Position numbers and translations under genes: made by a program. Under the pieces are notes generated by a model. It ran no database searches, was not told the DNA's origin, and saw only the letters and a program-made list of their open reading frames with translations. Below are positions 17,673-26,825 of a DNA stretch of 64,000 nt, piece after piece. Source of the DNA: Enterobacter vonholyi (GTDB lineage Bacteria; Pseudomonadota; Gammaproteobacteria; Enterobacterales; Enterobacteriaceae); contig NZ_VTUC01000038.1 in the NCBI RefSeq assembly GCF_008364555.1, forward strand, positions 248,001 through 312,000. The letters are read 5' to 3'. Position 1 is the first letter of the stretch, and each line of letters begins with the position of its first letter.

Positions 17673-19826
17673 ATGGATACTAAAAAACTACTGAAGCACG
17701 TGCCCTGGGCCTTACTCGGGATCCTCGGCGCTTTTTGTCTGGCGGTTGTCGCATTACGCCGGGGCGAACACGTAAGCGCCCTGTGGATCGTGGTCGCGTC
17801 CGTTTCCGTCTATCTTGTGGCTTATCGCTACTACAGCTTATACATCGCGCAGAAGGTCATGAAGCTCGACCCGACGCGCGCCACGCCGGCGGTCATTAAC
17901 AATGACGGCCTGAACTACGTGCCAACCAACCGCTACGTGCTGTTTGGTCACCACTTTGCCGCTATCGCCGGGGCAGGCCCGCTGGTCGGCCCGGTACTGG
18001 CCGCGCAGATGGGCTACCTGCCGGGTACGCTCTGGCTGCTGGCGGGCGTGGTGCTGGCCGGTGCGGTGCAGGACTTTATGGTGCTGTTTATCTCTTCTCG
18101 CCGTAACGGCGCCTCTCTGGGTGAGATGGTCAAAGAGGAGATGGGCCGCGTGCCGGGGACTATCGCCCTGTTCGGCTGCTTCCTGATCATGATCATCATC
18201 CTCGCGGTGCTGGCCCTGATCGTGGTGAAAGCGCTGGCCGAAAGCCCGTGGGGCGTCTTCACCGTCTGCTCTACCGTACCGATTGCGCTGTTCATGGGGA
18301 TCTACATGCGATTCCTGCGTCCGGGCCGCGTGGGTGAGGTGTCGGTGATTGGTATCGTGCTGCTGGTCGCCTCCATCTACTTCGGCGGCGTCATCGCGCA
18401 CGACCCGTACTGGGGCCCGGCGCTGACCTTCAAGGACACCACCATCACCTTCGCGCTGATTGGCTATGCGTTTATCTCCGCGCTGCTGCCGGTCTGGCTG
18501 ATTCTGGCCCCGCGCGACTACCTGGCGACCTTCCTGAAAATCGGCGTGATCGTCGGGCTGGCAATCGGGATTGTGATCATCAACCCTGAACTGAAAATGC
18601 CGGCGGTGACCCAGTACATCGACGGTACCGGTCCGCTGTGGAAAGGCGCCCTGTTCCCGTTCCTGTTTATCACCATCGCCTGCGGTGCGGTCTCCGGCTT
18701 CCACGCCCTGATCTCCTCCGGTACCACGCCTAAGCTGCTGGCAAACGAGAAAGACGCACGCCTGATCGGCTACGGCGCCATGCTGATGGAGTCCTTCGTG
18801 GCGATCATGGCGCTGGTTGCCGCGTCCATCATCGAACCGGGTCTGTACTTCGCAATGAACACCCCTCCGGCGGGTCTCGGTATTACCATGCCGAACCTGC
18901 ACGAGATGGGCGGCGACAACGCGGCGCTGATTATGGCGCAGCTGAAAGACGCCAGCGCACACGCGGCGGCGACCGTCAGCTCCTGGGGCTTCGTGATTTC
19001 GCCTGAGCAGATCATGCAGACGGCGAAAGACATCGGCGAACCGTCCGTGCTGAACCGCGCCGGTGGCGCACCGACGCTGGCTGTCGGTATCGCACACGTG
19101 TTCCACAAAGTGCTGCCGTGGGCGGACATGGGCTTCTGGTACCACTTCGGTATTCTGTTCGAAGCGTTGTTCATCCTCACCGCGCTGGATGCAGGTACCC
19201 GTGCGGGTCGCTTCATGCTGCAGGATCTGCTGGGTAACTTCGTGCCGTTCCTGAAGAAAACCGACTCTCTGGTAGCGGGCATTCTGGGTACGGCGGGCTG
19301 CGTCGGCCTGTGGGGCTACCTGCTGTATCAGGGCGTTGTCGACCCGCTCGGCGGCGTGAAGAGCCTGTGGCCGCTGTTCGGTATCTCTAACCAGATGCTG
19401 GCGGCTGTAGCTCTGGTGCTCGGTACCGTTGTCCTCGTGAAGATGAAACGCACCAAATACATCTGGGTCACCGTAGTCCCTGCGCTGTGGCTGCTGCTCT
19501 GCACCACCTGGGCGCTTGGCCTGAAGCTGTTCAGCGCCAACCCGCAGCTGGAAGGCTTCTTCTTCATGGCTAACCAGTACAAAGAGAAGATTGCCGCTGG
19601 CGGCGCGGATCTGACCGCCCAGCAGATTGCCAACATGAACCATATCGTGGTGAACAACTACACCAACGCGGGTCTGAGCATTCTGTTCCTGGTGGTGGTG
19701 TACAGCATCATCTTCTACGGCATCAAAACCTGGCTGAAAGTGCGTAACGCCGACGGCCGTACGGACAAAGAAACCCCGTACGTGCCGGTGCCTGAAGGCG
19801 GCGTGAAGACCTCTTCACACCATTAA
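17673..19826 (+). CDS. btsT: Pyruvate/H+ symporter BtsT (CstA family)
   Basis: 717-residue multi-pass transporter of the carbon-starvation CstA family, nearly identical in pattern to E. coli BtsT (YjiY): MDTKKLLKHVPWALLG start, GHHFAAIAGAGPLVGPVLAAQ, and the C-terminus VPEGGVKTSSHH. It imports pyruvate at high affinity. In E. coli it is induced by the BtsS/BtsR system; I could not confidently mark BtsR boxes in the 191-base upstream region. It is followed by yjiX and yjiA as in E. coli. Confidence 0.95.
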   Translation: MDTKKLLKHVPWALLGILGAFCLAVVALRRGEHVSALWIVVASVSVYLVAYRYYSLYIAQKVMKLDPTRATPAVINNDGLNYVPTNRYVLFGHHFAAIAGAGPLVGPVLAAQMGYLPGTLWLLAGVVLAGAVQDFMVLFISSRRNGASLGEMVKEEMGRVPGTIALFGCFLIMIIILAVLALIVVKALAESPWGVFTVCSTVPIALFMGIYMRFLRPGRVGEVSVIGIVLLVASIYFGGVIAHDPYWGPALTFKDTTITFALIGYAFISALLPVWLILAPRDYLATFLKIGVIVGLAIGIVIINPELKMPAVTQYIDGTGPLWKGALFPFLFITIACGAVSGFHALISSGTTPKLLANEKDARLIGYGAMLMESFVAIMALVAASIIEPGLYFAMNTPPAGLGITMPNLHEMGGDNAALIMAQLKDASAHAAATVSSWGFVISPEQIMQTAKDIGEPSVLNRAGGAPTLAVGIAHVFHKVLPWADMGFWYHFGILFEALFILTALDAGTRAGRFMLQDLLGNFVPFLKKTDSLVAGILGTAGCVGLWGYLLYQGVVDPLGGVKSLWPLFGISNQMLAAVALVLGTVVLVKMKRTKYIWVTVVPALWLLLCTTWALGLKLFSANPQLEGFFFMANQYKEKIAAGGADLTAQQIANMNHIVVNNYTNAGLSILFLVVVYSIIFYGIKTWLKVRNADGRTDKETPYVPVPEGGVKTSSHH

Positions 19827-19834
19827 TCCGCAAT

Positions 19835-19871
19835 CCTCACCCTCTCCCTTGGGAGAGGGCTGGGGTGAGGG
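19835..19871. repeat. Dispersed palindrome, copy C
   Basis: CCTCACCCTCTCCCTTGGGAGAGGGCTGGGGTGAGGG directly after btsT; its arms pair into a long hairpin. It is one of five copies in the window. Confidence 0.75.
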
Positions 19872-19877
19872 AAACAC

Positions 19878-19909
19878 AAGCCCAGCGGACTCACATCGCC
19901 GGGCTTTTT
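19878..19909 (+). terminator. Hairpin with T-run between btsT and yjiX
   Basis: The arms AGCCC-A-GCG and CGC-C-GGGCT form an interrupted stem with a 9-base loop, followed by TTTTC. It could attenuate transcription from btsT into yjiX-yjiA. Confidence 0.55.
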
Positions 19910-19925
19910 CTGTCTGGAACCCACA

Positions 19926-20129
19926 ATGTTTGGTAACTTAGGCGAAGCAAAAAAATACCTCGGTCAGGCGGCGAAAATGCTGATTGGCATTCCGGACTAT
20001 GACAACTACGTTGAGCATATGAAGACCAACCATCCTGATAAGCCGTACATGACCTACACTGAATTCTTCCGCGAGCGTCAGGAAGCGCGCTACGGCGGAA
20101 GTGGAGAAGGCGGCGTCCGCTGCTGCTAA
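19926..20129 (+). CDS. yjiX: YbdD/YjiX family small protein YjiX
   Basis: 67-residue cytosolic protein of the YbdD/YjiX family with the typical [26 protein letters not shown] start, a central basic/acidic region and a Cys pair at the extreme C-terminus (VRCC). Members nearly always sit beside CstA-family transporters; here it lies between btsT and yjiA, as in E. coli. A role in transporter function is presumed from that linkage. The stop lies ten bases before yjiA. Confidence 0.9.
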   Translation: MFGNLGEAKKYLGQAAKMLIGIPDYDNYVEHMKTNHPDKPYMTYTEFFRERQEARYGGSGEGGVRCC

Positions 20130-20139
20130 AGGAGAGACC

Positions 20140-21093
20140 ATGACCCCGATTGCCGTTACCCTGCTGACCGGTTTCCTCGGCGCCGGTAAAACCACCCTGC
20201 TGCGCCACATTCTGAACGAGCAGCACGGCTTCAAAATCGCCGTCATCGAAAACGAATTTGGCGAAGTCTCCGTAGACGACCAGCTGATTGGCGATCGCGC
20301 CACGCAGATCAAAACTCTGACCAACGGCTGCATCTGCTGCACCCGCTCTAACGAATTAGAAGATGCCCTGCTGGACCTGCTCGACAGCCGCGATCGCGGG
20401 GAAATCGACTTTGACCGCCTGGTGATCGAGTGCACCGGCATGGCCGATCCCGGCCCGATTATTCAGACCTTTTTCTCCCATGAGATCCTTTGCCAGCGCT
20501 ATCTGCTGGACGGCGTGATTGCCCTGGTTGATGCGGTCCACGCCGACGAACAGATGAACCAGTTCACCATCGCCCAGTCTCAGGTGGGCTACGCCGACCG
20601 CATCCTGCTGACCAAAACCGACGTGGCGGGCGAAAGCGAAAAGCTGCGCGAGCGCCTGACCCGCATTAACTCCCGCGCGCCGATTTTCACGGTGACGCAC
20701 GGCGATATCGACCTGTCCCAGCTGTTCAACACCAACGGCTTTATGCTGGAGGAGAACGTCACCGCGAAACCGCGCTTCCACTTTATGGGAGATAAGCAAA
20801 ACGACGTGGCGTCGATTGTGGTGGAGCTGGACTACCCGGTGGACATCGGCGAGGTTTCGCGCGTAATGGAAAACCTGCTGCTGTCGTTTGCCGACAGGCT
20901 GCTGCGCTACAAAGGAATGCTGTGGATTGACGGCGAACCCAACCGCCTGCTGTTCCAGGGCGTGCAGCGCCTGTACAGCGCCGACTGGGACCGACCGTGG
21001 GGCGATGAAGCGCCGCACAGCGTGATGGTGTTTATTGGCATCCAACTGCCGGAGGAAGAAATTCGGGCGGCATTTGCGGGGCTGAAAAAATAG
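20140..21093 (+). CDS. yjiA: COG0523 GTPase YjiA
   Basis: 317-residue P-loop GTPase of the metallochaperone group (SIMIBI class). Visible: Walker A GFLGAGKTTLL (residues 11-21), the metal-binding CxCC motif GCICC (Cys64, 66, 67), DP-type switch GMADPGP and the guanine-specificity motif LTKTD. The C-terminal CobW_C domain begins near residue 225. E. coli YjiA binds Zn and hydrolyses GTP. The start at 20140 follows an AAAGGAGAG ribosome site. The coupling to btsT and yjiX is conserved. Confidence 0.93.
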   Translation: MTPIAVTLLTGFLGAGKTTLLRHILNEQHGFKIAVIENEFGEVSVDDQLIGDRATQIKTLTNGCICCTRSNELEDALLDLLDSRDRGEIDFDRLVIECTGMADPGPIIQTFFSHEILCQRYLLDGVIALVDAVHADEQMNQFTIAQSQVGYADRILLTKTDVAGESEKLRERLTRINSRAPIFTVTHGDIDLSQLFNTNGFMLEENVTAKPRFHFMGDKQNDVASIVVELDYPVDIGEVSRVMENLLLSFADRLLRYKGMLWIDGEPNRLLFQGVQRLYSADWDRPWGDEAPHSVMVFIGIQLPEEEIRAAFAGLKK

Positions 21094-21123
21094 CCTCCCC
21101 GCTTAACTATGCGCAGCGAACAA

Positions 21124-21162
21124 TCCCCTCTCCCCTGAGGGGAGAGGGTTAGGGGTGAAGGG
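21124..21162. repeat. Dispersed palindrome, copy D
   Basis: TCCCCTCTCCCCTGAGGGGAGAGGGTTAGGGGTGAAGGG lies between the convergent yjiA and the phytase-type esterase gene; arms CCCTCTCCCCT and AGGGGAGAGGG pair perfectly. It probably works as a bidirectional hairpin barrier. Confidence 0.7.
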
Positions 21163-21174
21163 TAAGCCCTGGTA

Positions 21175-22533
21175 TTATTTCACCGCCTCCGGAAGCGTCA
21201 CAATCCACAGCTCGCTGTCGGACTCCGGCTTCTTCAGCGGCTTCACGCTGAGCGTGGTTTCAACCGGTTTATCATCCAGCGTCAGCTTGCCTTCCGCATT
21301 TACCCGGTAATCCTTGAGCTTCTTGCCCTCGACCGGATTTTGCATCGCTACCTTTACGCCAAAGTCGTTATCGTTCGCCACCGCAAGCGTTTTGCTGTCG
21401 ATCAGCGCCAGCCCTTCGGCCTTCTCCTGCTGCCAGCCCAACGCGCGCAGATCGACGACCTGCGTTTTAGCCGCAAGGGTAATGCCGCGCTGCGCCAGGG
21501 TTTTCTCATCATCAAACTCAGGGTACTCGCCCGGCTTGTCAAAGGTAGTCAGGTCGCTCGCCTTGCTGAGGTCTACCTTGTAAATCAGGTTACGCATCCC
21601 GTCGTTTTTATCGCTTCCCTGCTCAATCAGCAGGATGTGCTGATTATCGAGCGCCACGATGTCGCCGATTTTGGCGTCGCTGTTTTTGTCATAGGCCGCG
21701 CTGTCAATGGGGTAACCGTACATCGCCGTTTTCCCGGTTGCCGGGTCGAAGCTCACCAGACGCGTAAACAGCGCCTGCTTTTTGCTCTTACCGTCGATGT
21801 CCAGCGTGCTTTGCACCGCAGCGATAATCCGTCCGTCCGGCATCCGGGTCAGGCCTTCAAAGCCCCGGTTCGGCTGGCGCCATTTGATGATGTTTGGCAG
21901 ACCGCCCGCGATGGATTTCTCCCCTTCCGCGGCCTGCGGCCCGTGGATCGCAATGATTTTGCCTTTGCTGTCGACGTTAATCAGGAACGGGCCGTACTCG
22001 TCGCACAGCCAGTAGCCGCCTTTGCCGTCCGGCGTGATGCCTTCCGTATCCAGTCCGCGGTTGTCACCCCTGAGCGTCTTTAAGGTGTCGCTGAACGCCA
22101 CTTCATTGGTGGAACCAATCACGCCGCTTTGCAGCGGCAGACCGTTAATCTCGCCTTTATCATCATGCAGCGGGCGGGCATCAACCGCCTCCGCTTTGCC
22201 GTTCTGGACGCGGATGGTCATCAGCAGCGGCGCGAAATCAGGCGTGACAAATATTTTGGCTTCGTTTTTACCCATTTTTGGCGCATCGGCGTTGGGACCG
22301 CGATCGGTCACGGTCGCAAAGGTCAGGGCGTCGCCCTGCTTGCCCGTAAACAGCAGGCCGGAGCCAATGCCCACCGGGAGCCCATTCGGAAACGCATCGG
22401 CAAACGCGCCGCTGTATTTTACATGTGAGCCGTCAGGGAAGCTGACGACATAGCGCTCAGCAGTGGGCTGCGCCGCCAGGCCAGAGAAAGAGAGCGCACA
22501 GCCGATTAGCACAGGAATAATTTTTCTTTTCAT
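21175..22533 (-). CDS. Secreted esterase-like activity of phytase (PF13449-type) protein
   Basis: 452 residues with a signal peptide (MKRKIIPVLIGCALSFSGLAA). The remainder reads as a beta-propeller of the phytase-like esterase family: repeated phrases such as FATVTDRGPNADAP, DTEGITPDGKGGYWLCDEYGPFL, FEGLTRMPDGRIIAAVQS, KAEGLALIDSKTLAVANDNDFG and SELWIVTLPEAVK. It is periplasmic or secreted and likely hydrolyses phosphate esters, though activity on phytate is not assured. It is a single-gene unit, convergent with yjiA and divergent from the YfaZ-like gene. Confidence 0.8.
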   Translation of the reverse strand: MKRKIIPVLIGCALSFSGLAAQPTAERYVVSFPDGSHVKYSGAFADAFPNGLPVGIGSGLLFTGKQGDALTFATVTDRGPNADAPKMGKNEAKIFVTPDFAPLLMTIRVQNGKAEAVDARPLHDDKGEINGLPLQSGVIGSTNEVAFSDTLKTLRGDNRGLDTEGITPDGKGGYWLCDEYGPFLINVDSKGKIIAIHGPQAAEGEKSIAGGLPNIIKWRQPNRGFEGLTRMPDGRIIAAVQSTLDIDGKSKKQALFTRLVSFDPATGKTAMYGYPIDSAAYDKNSDAKIGDIVALDNQHILLIEQGSDKNDGMRNLIYKVDLSKASDLTTFDKPGEYPEFDDEKTLAQRGITLAAKTQVVDLRALGWQQEKAEGLALIDSKTLAVANDNDFGVKVAMQNPVEGKKLKDYRVNAEGKLTLDDKPVETTLSVKPLKKPESDSELWIVTLPEAVK

Positions 22534-22944
22534 ATTGTTAGCATCCAGTAAGTGAAGCCAACAACGTAAAGAATAAACGTGTCAGAAAAATGACATGGAA
22601 GGGAAACCGGCCTGCGCGATTGAACGTATATTCATCGCTCGAAATGTAAGGCTTTGTTGTTTTGTGTGACAGGCGAAACATTTTTGGAAATTATTAGAAA
22701 CCCAATTAATTCATCTCAAATCACTATCCCCGCCTCGTTCAGTTTATGTTTAGTCAAAAAACTAAACGGTTCCTAAACGCTAAAAACATCCCCTGTTGAC
22801 ACCCCGACAATCAAACATCATTGCAACAACTTCAATAAAAAAGTTAACAATATCAGTATAAAACCGCGATTTATATCACATTTGCAGTCATTAACATCGC
22901 TTGTTAAGGTGCGCCCAGATGAATTTAATGACGAGGCATAAAAC
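22534..22944. other. 411-base intergenic region with divergent promoters
   Basis: AT-rich non-coding stretch between the esterase and the YfaZ-like gene. I see no gene or RNA in it. The half next to the YfaZ-like gene holds a CRP-like half site and several A/T tracts; divergent promoters are expected here. Confidence 0.6.
22865..22880 (+). promoter_or_regulatory. Weak CRP-like site upstream of the YfaZ-like gene
   Basis: CGCGA-N6-TCACA has one perfect half-site and three of five matches in the other, about 65 bases before the ATG. Suggestive only. Confidence 0.3.
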
Positions 22945-23490
22945 ATGAAAAAACTGAATATCCTTCTTCTTTCTGCTCTGGCTGCCGTATCGGGTTCCGC
23001 ACTGGCGATGGGCGGCACCGTTGAGCAGGGTAAAAACTTTACCAACCTCAATCTGGAAATGGGGAAATCCTCATCCGGTGTTTATCTGGAAAGTAACTGG
23101 CTGAAAAACACCGATGACGGTACCCAGACCGGCGGCGTGGGCGCAGGCTACAACCTGGATCTTGGCCCGGTCATGCTGAACGCGGGCGCAAAAGCCATCT
23201 ACCTCGGCCCGAAAAAAGGCGATAACGGCGTGGCGTTCCCGATTGGCGGCGGCGTAAACGTTGCCCTGACCGACAGCATCCACGTGTACGGTGAAGGCTA
23301 TGTGGCGCCTGAAGGGCTGAACAACAGCGTGAAAAACTACGTCGAAGCCAACGGCGGCGTAAGCTGGACGCCGATCGCGCCAGTGACGCTGAAAGTGGGC
23401 TATCGCCACGTGAGCGTGGACGGCAAAGACGGTCGTCCGAACCACACGCTGATTGACGGCGCATATGTAGGCGGTGGAGTCACCTTCTGA
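22945..23490 (+). CDS. YfaZ family outer-membrane protein
   Basis: 181 residues with a signal peptide ending ALAMG, then alternating strands and glycine-rich turns typical of a small beta-barrel: VYLESNWLK, GVGAGYNLDLGPVMLNAGAK, FPIGGGVNVAL, VEANGGVSWTPIAPVTLKVGYRH and a terminal aromatic residue (GGGVTF). This is the YfaZ-family pattern. Function in the outer membrane is unknown. The stop overlaps the start of the small lipoprotein gene (TGATG), so the two are coupled. Confidence 0.78.
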   Translation: MKKLNILLLSALAAVSGSALAMGGTVEQGKNFTNLNLEMGKSSSGVYLESNWLKNTDDGTQTGGVGAGYNLDLGPVMLNAGAKAIYLGPKKGDNGVAFPIGGGVNVALTDSIHVYGEGYVAPEGLNNSVKNYVEANGGVSWTPIAPVTLKVGYRHVSVDGKDGRPNHTLIDGAYVGGGVTF

Positions 23491-23810
23491 TGAAACACCG
23501 CATGACCGCGCTTTGCGTTCTGAGCCTCACGCTGATGCTCACCGGCTGCGTCCAGTACAAATGGGTGAAACCGGGCGTCAGCGATACGGAAATGAATAAA
23601 AAGCTCACGGAATGCGAAGCGCAGGCGCTGATCGATCTGCCCCCGGATAACGTCGTGACCGGTTCGAGCTCGGAAAAAACGGACAAAAAGAACAAGAAAA
23701 AGGATATTTCCACGAGCTACACGGTTGAAGACGCGAATGAATATCGCCGGGATACGCTGGTTGACAGCTGCATGTTTAAAAGCGGCTGGGACAAGATCGA
23801 AGTGCAATAA
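23490..23810 (+). CDS. Small lipoprotein coupled to the YfaZ-like protein
   Basis: 106 residues with a lipoprotein signal (lipobox LTGC, Cys about residue 20), then a lysine-rich segment (KTDKKNKKKD) and a C-terminal domain with one cysteine. It is expected to be acylated and held in the outer membrane. It overlaps the upstream barrel gene by one base, so it may be an accessory subunit of that protein. No known family was recognised. Confidence 0.7.
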   Translation: MKHRMTALCVLSLTLMLTGCVQYKWVKPGVSDTEMNKKLTECEAQALIDLPPDNVVTGSSSEKTDKKNKKKDISTSYTVEDANEYRRDTLVDSCMFKSGWDKIEVQ

Positions 23811-23817
23811 TCCCCTT

Positions 23818-23846
23818 AAAAAAACCTGCCGGCCGGCAGGTTTTTT
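23818..23846. terminator. Bidirectional intrinsic terminator
   Basis: AAAAAA-CCTGCCGG-CCGGCAGG-TTTTTT is a perfect GC-rich palindrome flanked by A and T runs, between two convergent genes, so it can stop transcription from both sides. Confidence 0.9.
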
Positions 23847-23854
23847 ATTACCTC

Positions 23855-25225
23855 TTACTGACGCACCACCACCAGCTTCTGGTTCACAAACTCTTTGATC
23901 CCCAGATCCGACAGCTCGCGTCCGTAGCCGGAGCGCTTCACGCCGCCGAACGGCAGCTCTGGCGCGGTATCGGTAAGCCAGTTGATGTACACCATCCCGG
24001 TCTCGATCCGCGACGCCATCTTCTTCGCGCGCTCGATATCCTGGCTGAATACCGCCCCGCCCAGGCCGTAGTGGGAGTCGTTCGCCAGCGCGACCGCTTC
24101 GTCGTCGCTTTTCACCACGTACATCTGCGCCACCGGGCCGAAGAACTCTTGGAAGTACGCCGGGTTGTCGCGCGAGATATTCGTCAGGATCGTCGGTTCA
24201 AAAAAGCTGCCGTCGCGCTGCACCGGCTTGCCGCCATAGTGCAGCGTCGCGCCGTTTTTCACCGCCTCGTTAACCTGTTTGGTCAACGTTTCTAGCGCAT
24301 CTTTCGACGACAGCGGCCCCAGCGTAGTGCTTTCGTCCAGCGGATCGCCAATCTTCACCTGCTTAAACGCCTCGGTGAATTTGCTCAGGAAAGCGTCGGC
24401 GATCTTTTCATGCAGGATAAAGCGCTTCGCCGCGGTACAGACCTGCCCGGCGTTGTTGAGACGCGCATTCACGCCAATCTTGACGGCTTTGTCCAGGTCC
24501 GCATCGTCCAGCACCACGAATACGTCGTTACCGCCCAGCTCAAGCGTGGATTTCTTGATGTGCTTCGCCGCCTGTGCGGCCACCACGCTGCCGGCTTTTT
24601 CAGAGCCGGTTAATGCGGCGCCCTGCACGCGATCGTCGGCAATGATGTTCGCCACCTGCTCGGACGAAATAAACAGGTTAGTCCATGCGCCTTCCGGCGC
24701 GCCCGCCTCGCGGACCAGATTGGCAAAGGTCTCGGCGCAGTGCGGCACGATGCTGGCATGTTTGGCGATGACGGGGTTACCCGCCGCCAGGTTTGGCGCC
24801 AGAACGCGCATCAGCTGGTAATACGGGAAGTTCCACGGCTCAACGGCCATCAGCACGCCGATGGGATGATGCTCCACCCATGCTTCCCCGAGTTCGGATT
24901 GATACTTCACCGGGGCCAGAAACTGCTTCGCGTTGTCGGCGTAGTAGCGGGCGATCTGCGCGCACAGCTTCACCTCGCCGCGGCTCTGTTCGATGAGCTT
25001 ACCCATCTCCTGGCTGGCGATTTTCGCCAGTTCCTCGGTACGCTCGTCGATCAGGTCGGCAAGCTTATGCAGCACCGGCAGGCGCTGGCTGATGTCGCCT
25101 TTCGCCCAGTCCGAATGATAAAGCGCATCGGCCGCCTTCAGCGCCGCTTCGATATCCGCGTCGGTATGCGAGGGGTATTCTTTGATGAGCTGGTTAGTGG
25201 CAGGGTTTACTGTCTGATAAGCCAT
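23855..25225 (-). CDS. NAD(P)-dependent succinate-semialdehyde dehydrogenase (Sad/YneI-like)
   Basis: 456-residue aldehyde dehydrogenase starting MAYQTVNPATNQLIKEY. Catalytic residues are visible: Glu229 in TLELGGNDV and Cys263 in NAGQVCTAAKRF; also EPWNFPYYQLMR and the C-terminal PFGGVKRSGYGREL. Its sequence pattern is that of succinate-semialdehyde dehydrogenases rather than betaine or benzaldehyde enzymes. The hpa pathway makes succinate semialdehyde, so this enzyme could feed that carbon to the TCA cycle; GABA catabolism is another source. It is divergent from an AraC regulator. I rejected a 57-residue N-terminal extension that lacks a domain. Confidence 0.85.
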   Translation of the reverse strand: MAYQTVNPATNQLIKEYPSHTDADIEAALKAADALYHSDWAKGDISQRLPVLHKLADLIDERTEELAKIASQEMGKLIEQSRGEVKLCAQIARYYADNAKQFLAPVKYQSELGEAWVEHHPIGVLMAVEPWNFPYYQLMRVLAPNLAAGNPVIAKHASIVPHCAETFANLVREAGAPEGAWTNLFISSEQVANIIADDRVQGAALTGSEKAGSVVAAQAAKHIKKSTLELGGNDVFVVLDDADLDKAVKIGVNARLNNAGQVCTAAKRFILHEKIADAFLSKFTEAFKQVKIGDPLDESTTLGPLSSKDALETLTKQVNEAVKNGATLHYGGKPVQRDGSFFEPTILTNISRDNPAYFQEFFGPVAQMYVVKSDDEAVALANDSHYGLGGAVFSQDIERAKKMASRIETGMVYINWLTDTAPELPFGGVKRSGYGRELSDLGIKEFVNQKLVVVRQ

Positions 25226-25376
25226 GTCGAATCTCCTTGTTTTACCGCTTAGGGTATTAAGGGTAGTCAACATGACTGGCCGTGGGCGTAAAGTTGGGTA
25301 TATCCGGAAGGTTCTTAATGAAGCGCTGCCAGACGGTTCGCTGACGTGGTATAAAAAACGTCCAGAAGGAGTACTT

Positions 25377-26120
25377 ATGACCGATACCCGACACATCCGG
25401 CAGACTTTTCACCGCGCCTCAGGCCTTGAGCTGCGCAGCACGTGGCGGAGCACGCAGGCGTATAAACGCCATAGTCACCCTCAGCTCTCTATCGGCGCGA
25501 TTATGGAAGGCCAGACCTGCTGCGTGTGCCATGACAGAGAATACATCCTTAACCCCGGGGACCTCATTGTGATCCCGGCCTCTGCGCCGCACAGCTGCAA
25601 CCCCGTCGCCGGGCAACCGCGCAGCTACCATATGCTCTATATCGACACCGATCTTCCTCTGGCGCTCCAGGTGATTCGCGACCCTACGCTCTTTAAGCGC
25701 TACCTTGATATTGTTGAGACGATGTCGCCTGCATCCGTGGATACGCTGCTTTCAGCCCTTCCCCGATGCGAGGAAAACGCAGATGCGCTTCGCTCAACCA
25801 GCCAGCACGTGCGGCAGGCGTTTCTTGCCGACCTGGCCGCACCGCCTTCCCTCGATGAACTTGCCCAGCGATTCTCGCTGCGCAAGGAGACGCTGATCCG
25901 CACCTTCCGGCAGGATACAGGCCTGACGCCGGGCAGCTTCCTCAACATCTCCCGCGTGGAGTTCGCCAAAGCGCGGCTACGTGCCGGGGACGACATCGCC
26001 GACGTTGGCTACCAGAGCGGCTTTACCGATCAGAGCCATTTTCATAAGATCTTCGTCAGCTATACCGCCGCCACGCCGCGCCAGTACGCTACGGGCCGAT
26101 CAATATCCGACAATAAATAG
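25377..26120 (+). CDS. AraC family transcriptional regulator
   Basis: 247 residues: an N-terminal cupin sensor (YKRHSHPQLSIGAIMEGQ, GDLIVIPASAPHSCNP) and a C-terminal AraC domain (LDELAQRFSLRKETLIRTFRQ, IADVGYQSGFTDQSHFHKIF). The ATG at 25377 has an AAGGAG site and matches the domain start. It is divergent from the succinate-semialdehyde dehydrogenase and 48 bases upstream of a LysE-type exporter, the arrangement in which AraC proteins of this kind control an amino-acid-type exporter. The ligand is unknown. Confidence 0.82.
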   Translation: MTDTRHIRQTFHRASGLELRSTWRSTQAYKRHSHPQLSIGAIMEGQTCCVCHDREYILNPGDLIVIPASAPHSCNPVAGQPRSYHMLYIDTDLPLALQVIRDPTLFKRYLDIVETMSPASVDTLLSALPRCEENADALRSTSQHVRQAFLADLAAPPSLDELAQRFSLRKETLIRTFRQDTGLTPGSFLNISRVEFAKARLRAGDDIADVGYQSGFTDQSHFHKIFVSYTAATPRQYATGRSISDNK

Positions 26121-26168
26121 CGTTTGCAGCGCCGTAGTCTGACCGCAGATTTTTAAACTGAGGTTGCT

Positions 26169-26822
26169 ATGGAACTGTTCTTCCCTTCCGCTTTTCTCGC
26201 CCTGGCGCTGGCGCACTTTGTCGCCCTGCTAAGCCCGGGCCCGGATTTCTTCCTGCTGGTGGGCTACGCCGCGCGCTATCGGCTGCGCGGCAGCGCCGGA
26301 GTGTGCGTCGGTATCGCCGCGGGCAACGGGCTGTATATCTTACTGGTGATTATCGGCTGGAGCGCGCTGCGCCAGTTTACGTGGCTGTTTACGCTTATCG
26401 AGCTTTGCGGGGCGCTGTACCTGCTGTGGATAGGCTCGCATCTGGTGCGCAGCCAACCGCAGGCACTGGCGCTGAATGAAACCCGACAGCATCGCCCCTC
26501 TCTGCGTAAGCAGATCCTGCTGGGGCTCGGCTCGGCGCTGTTAAACCCGAAGAACGCGCTGTTCTATCTGGCGCTGATGACGGCCTTGCTGGGTCCGGAC
26601 GTCACGCTGCTTCAGCAGGCAACGTGCGGCGTCTGGATGGTGATGGTGGTGCTGGCATGGGATCTGGCGCTGGTGTCCCTGATGGGATTATCGTCAGTTC
26701 AACAGAAGCTCAGCCGTTCGCTGTGGTGGATTGAGCGCACGGCGGGGGCAGTGCTGATGGGGTTTGGCGGGTGGGTGCTGTGGCGGTTTTTGCACTTTCC
26801 CCCCGCTTACCTCTATCCTTAA
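26169..26822 (+). CDS. LysE/RhtB family exporter
   Basis: 217 residues with about six membrane helices and the LysE signature near the N-terminus (LLSPGPDFFLLV), plus the LNPKNALFYLAL motif of this family near residue 120. It exports amino acids or related small molecules. Same strand as the AraC regulator upstream, and its stop is four bases before yjiN, so yjiN is probably read through. Substrate not predictable. Confidence 0.87.
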   Translation: MELFFPSAFLALALAHFVALLSPGPDFFLLVGYAARYRLRGSAGVCVGIAAGNGLYILLVIIGWSALRQFTWLFTLIELCGALYLLWIGSHLVRSQPQALALNETRQHRPSLRKQILLGLGSALLNPKNALFYLALMTALLGPDVTLLQQATCGVWMVMVVLAWDLALVSLMGLSSVQQKLSRSLWWIERTAGAVLMGFGGWVLWRFLHFPPAYLYP

Positions 26823-26825
26823 CCC

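Noticed and set aside
17838-19643. A 601-residue antisense frame opposite btsT
   Set aside because: Shadow frame with His/Arg/Gln-rich low-complexity product and no support.
25226-25396. A longer N-terminus for the succinate-semialdehyde dehydrogenase
   Set aside because: The extra 57 residues match no dehydrogenase domain and run through the divergent promoter region; MAYQTVNPAT is the family start.
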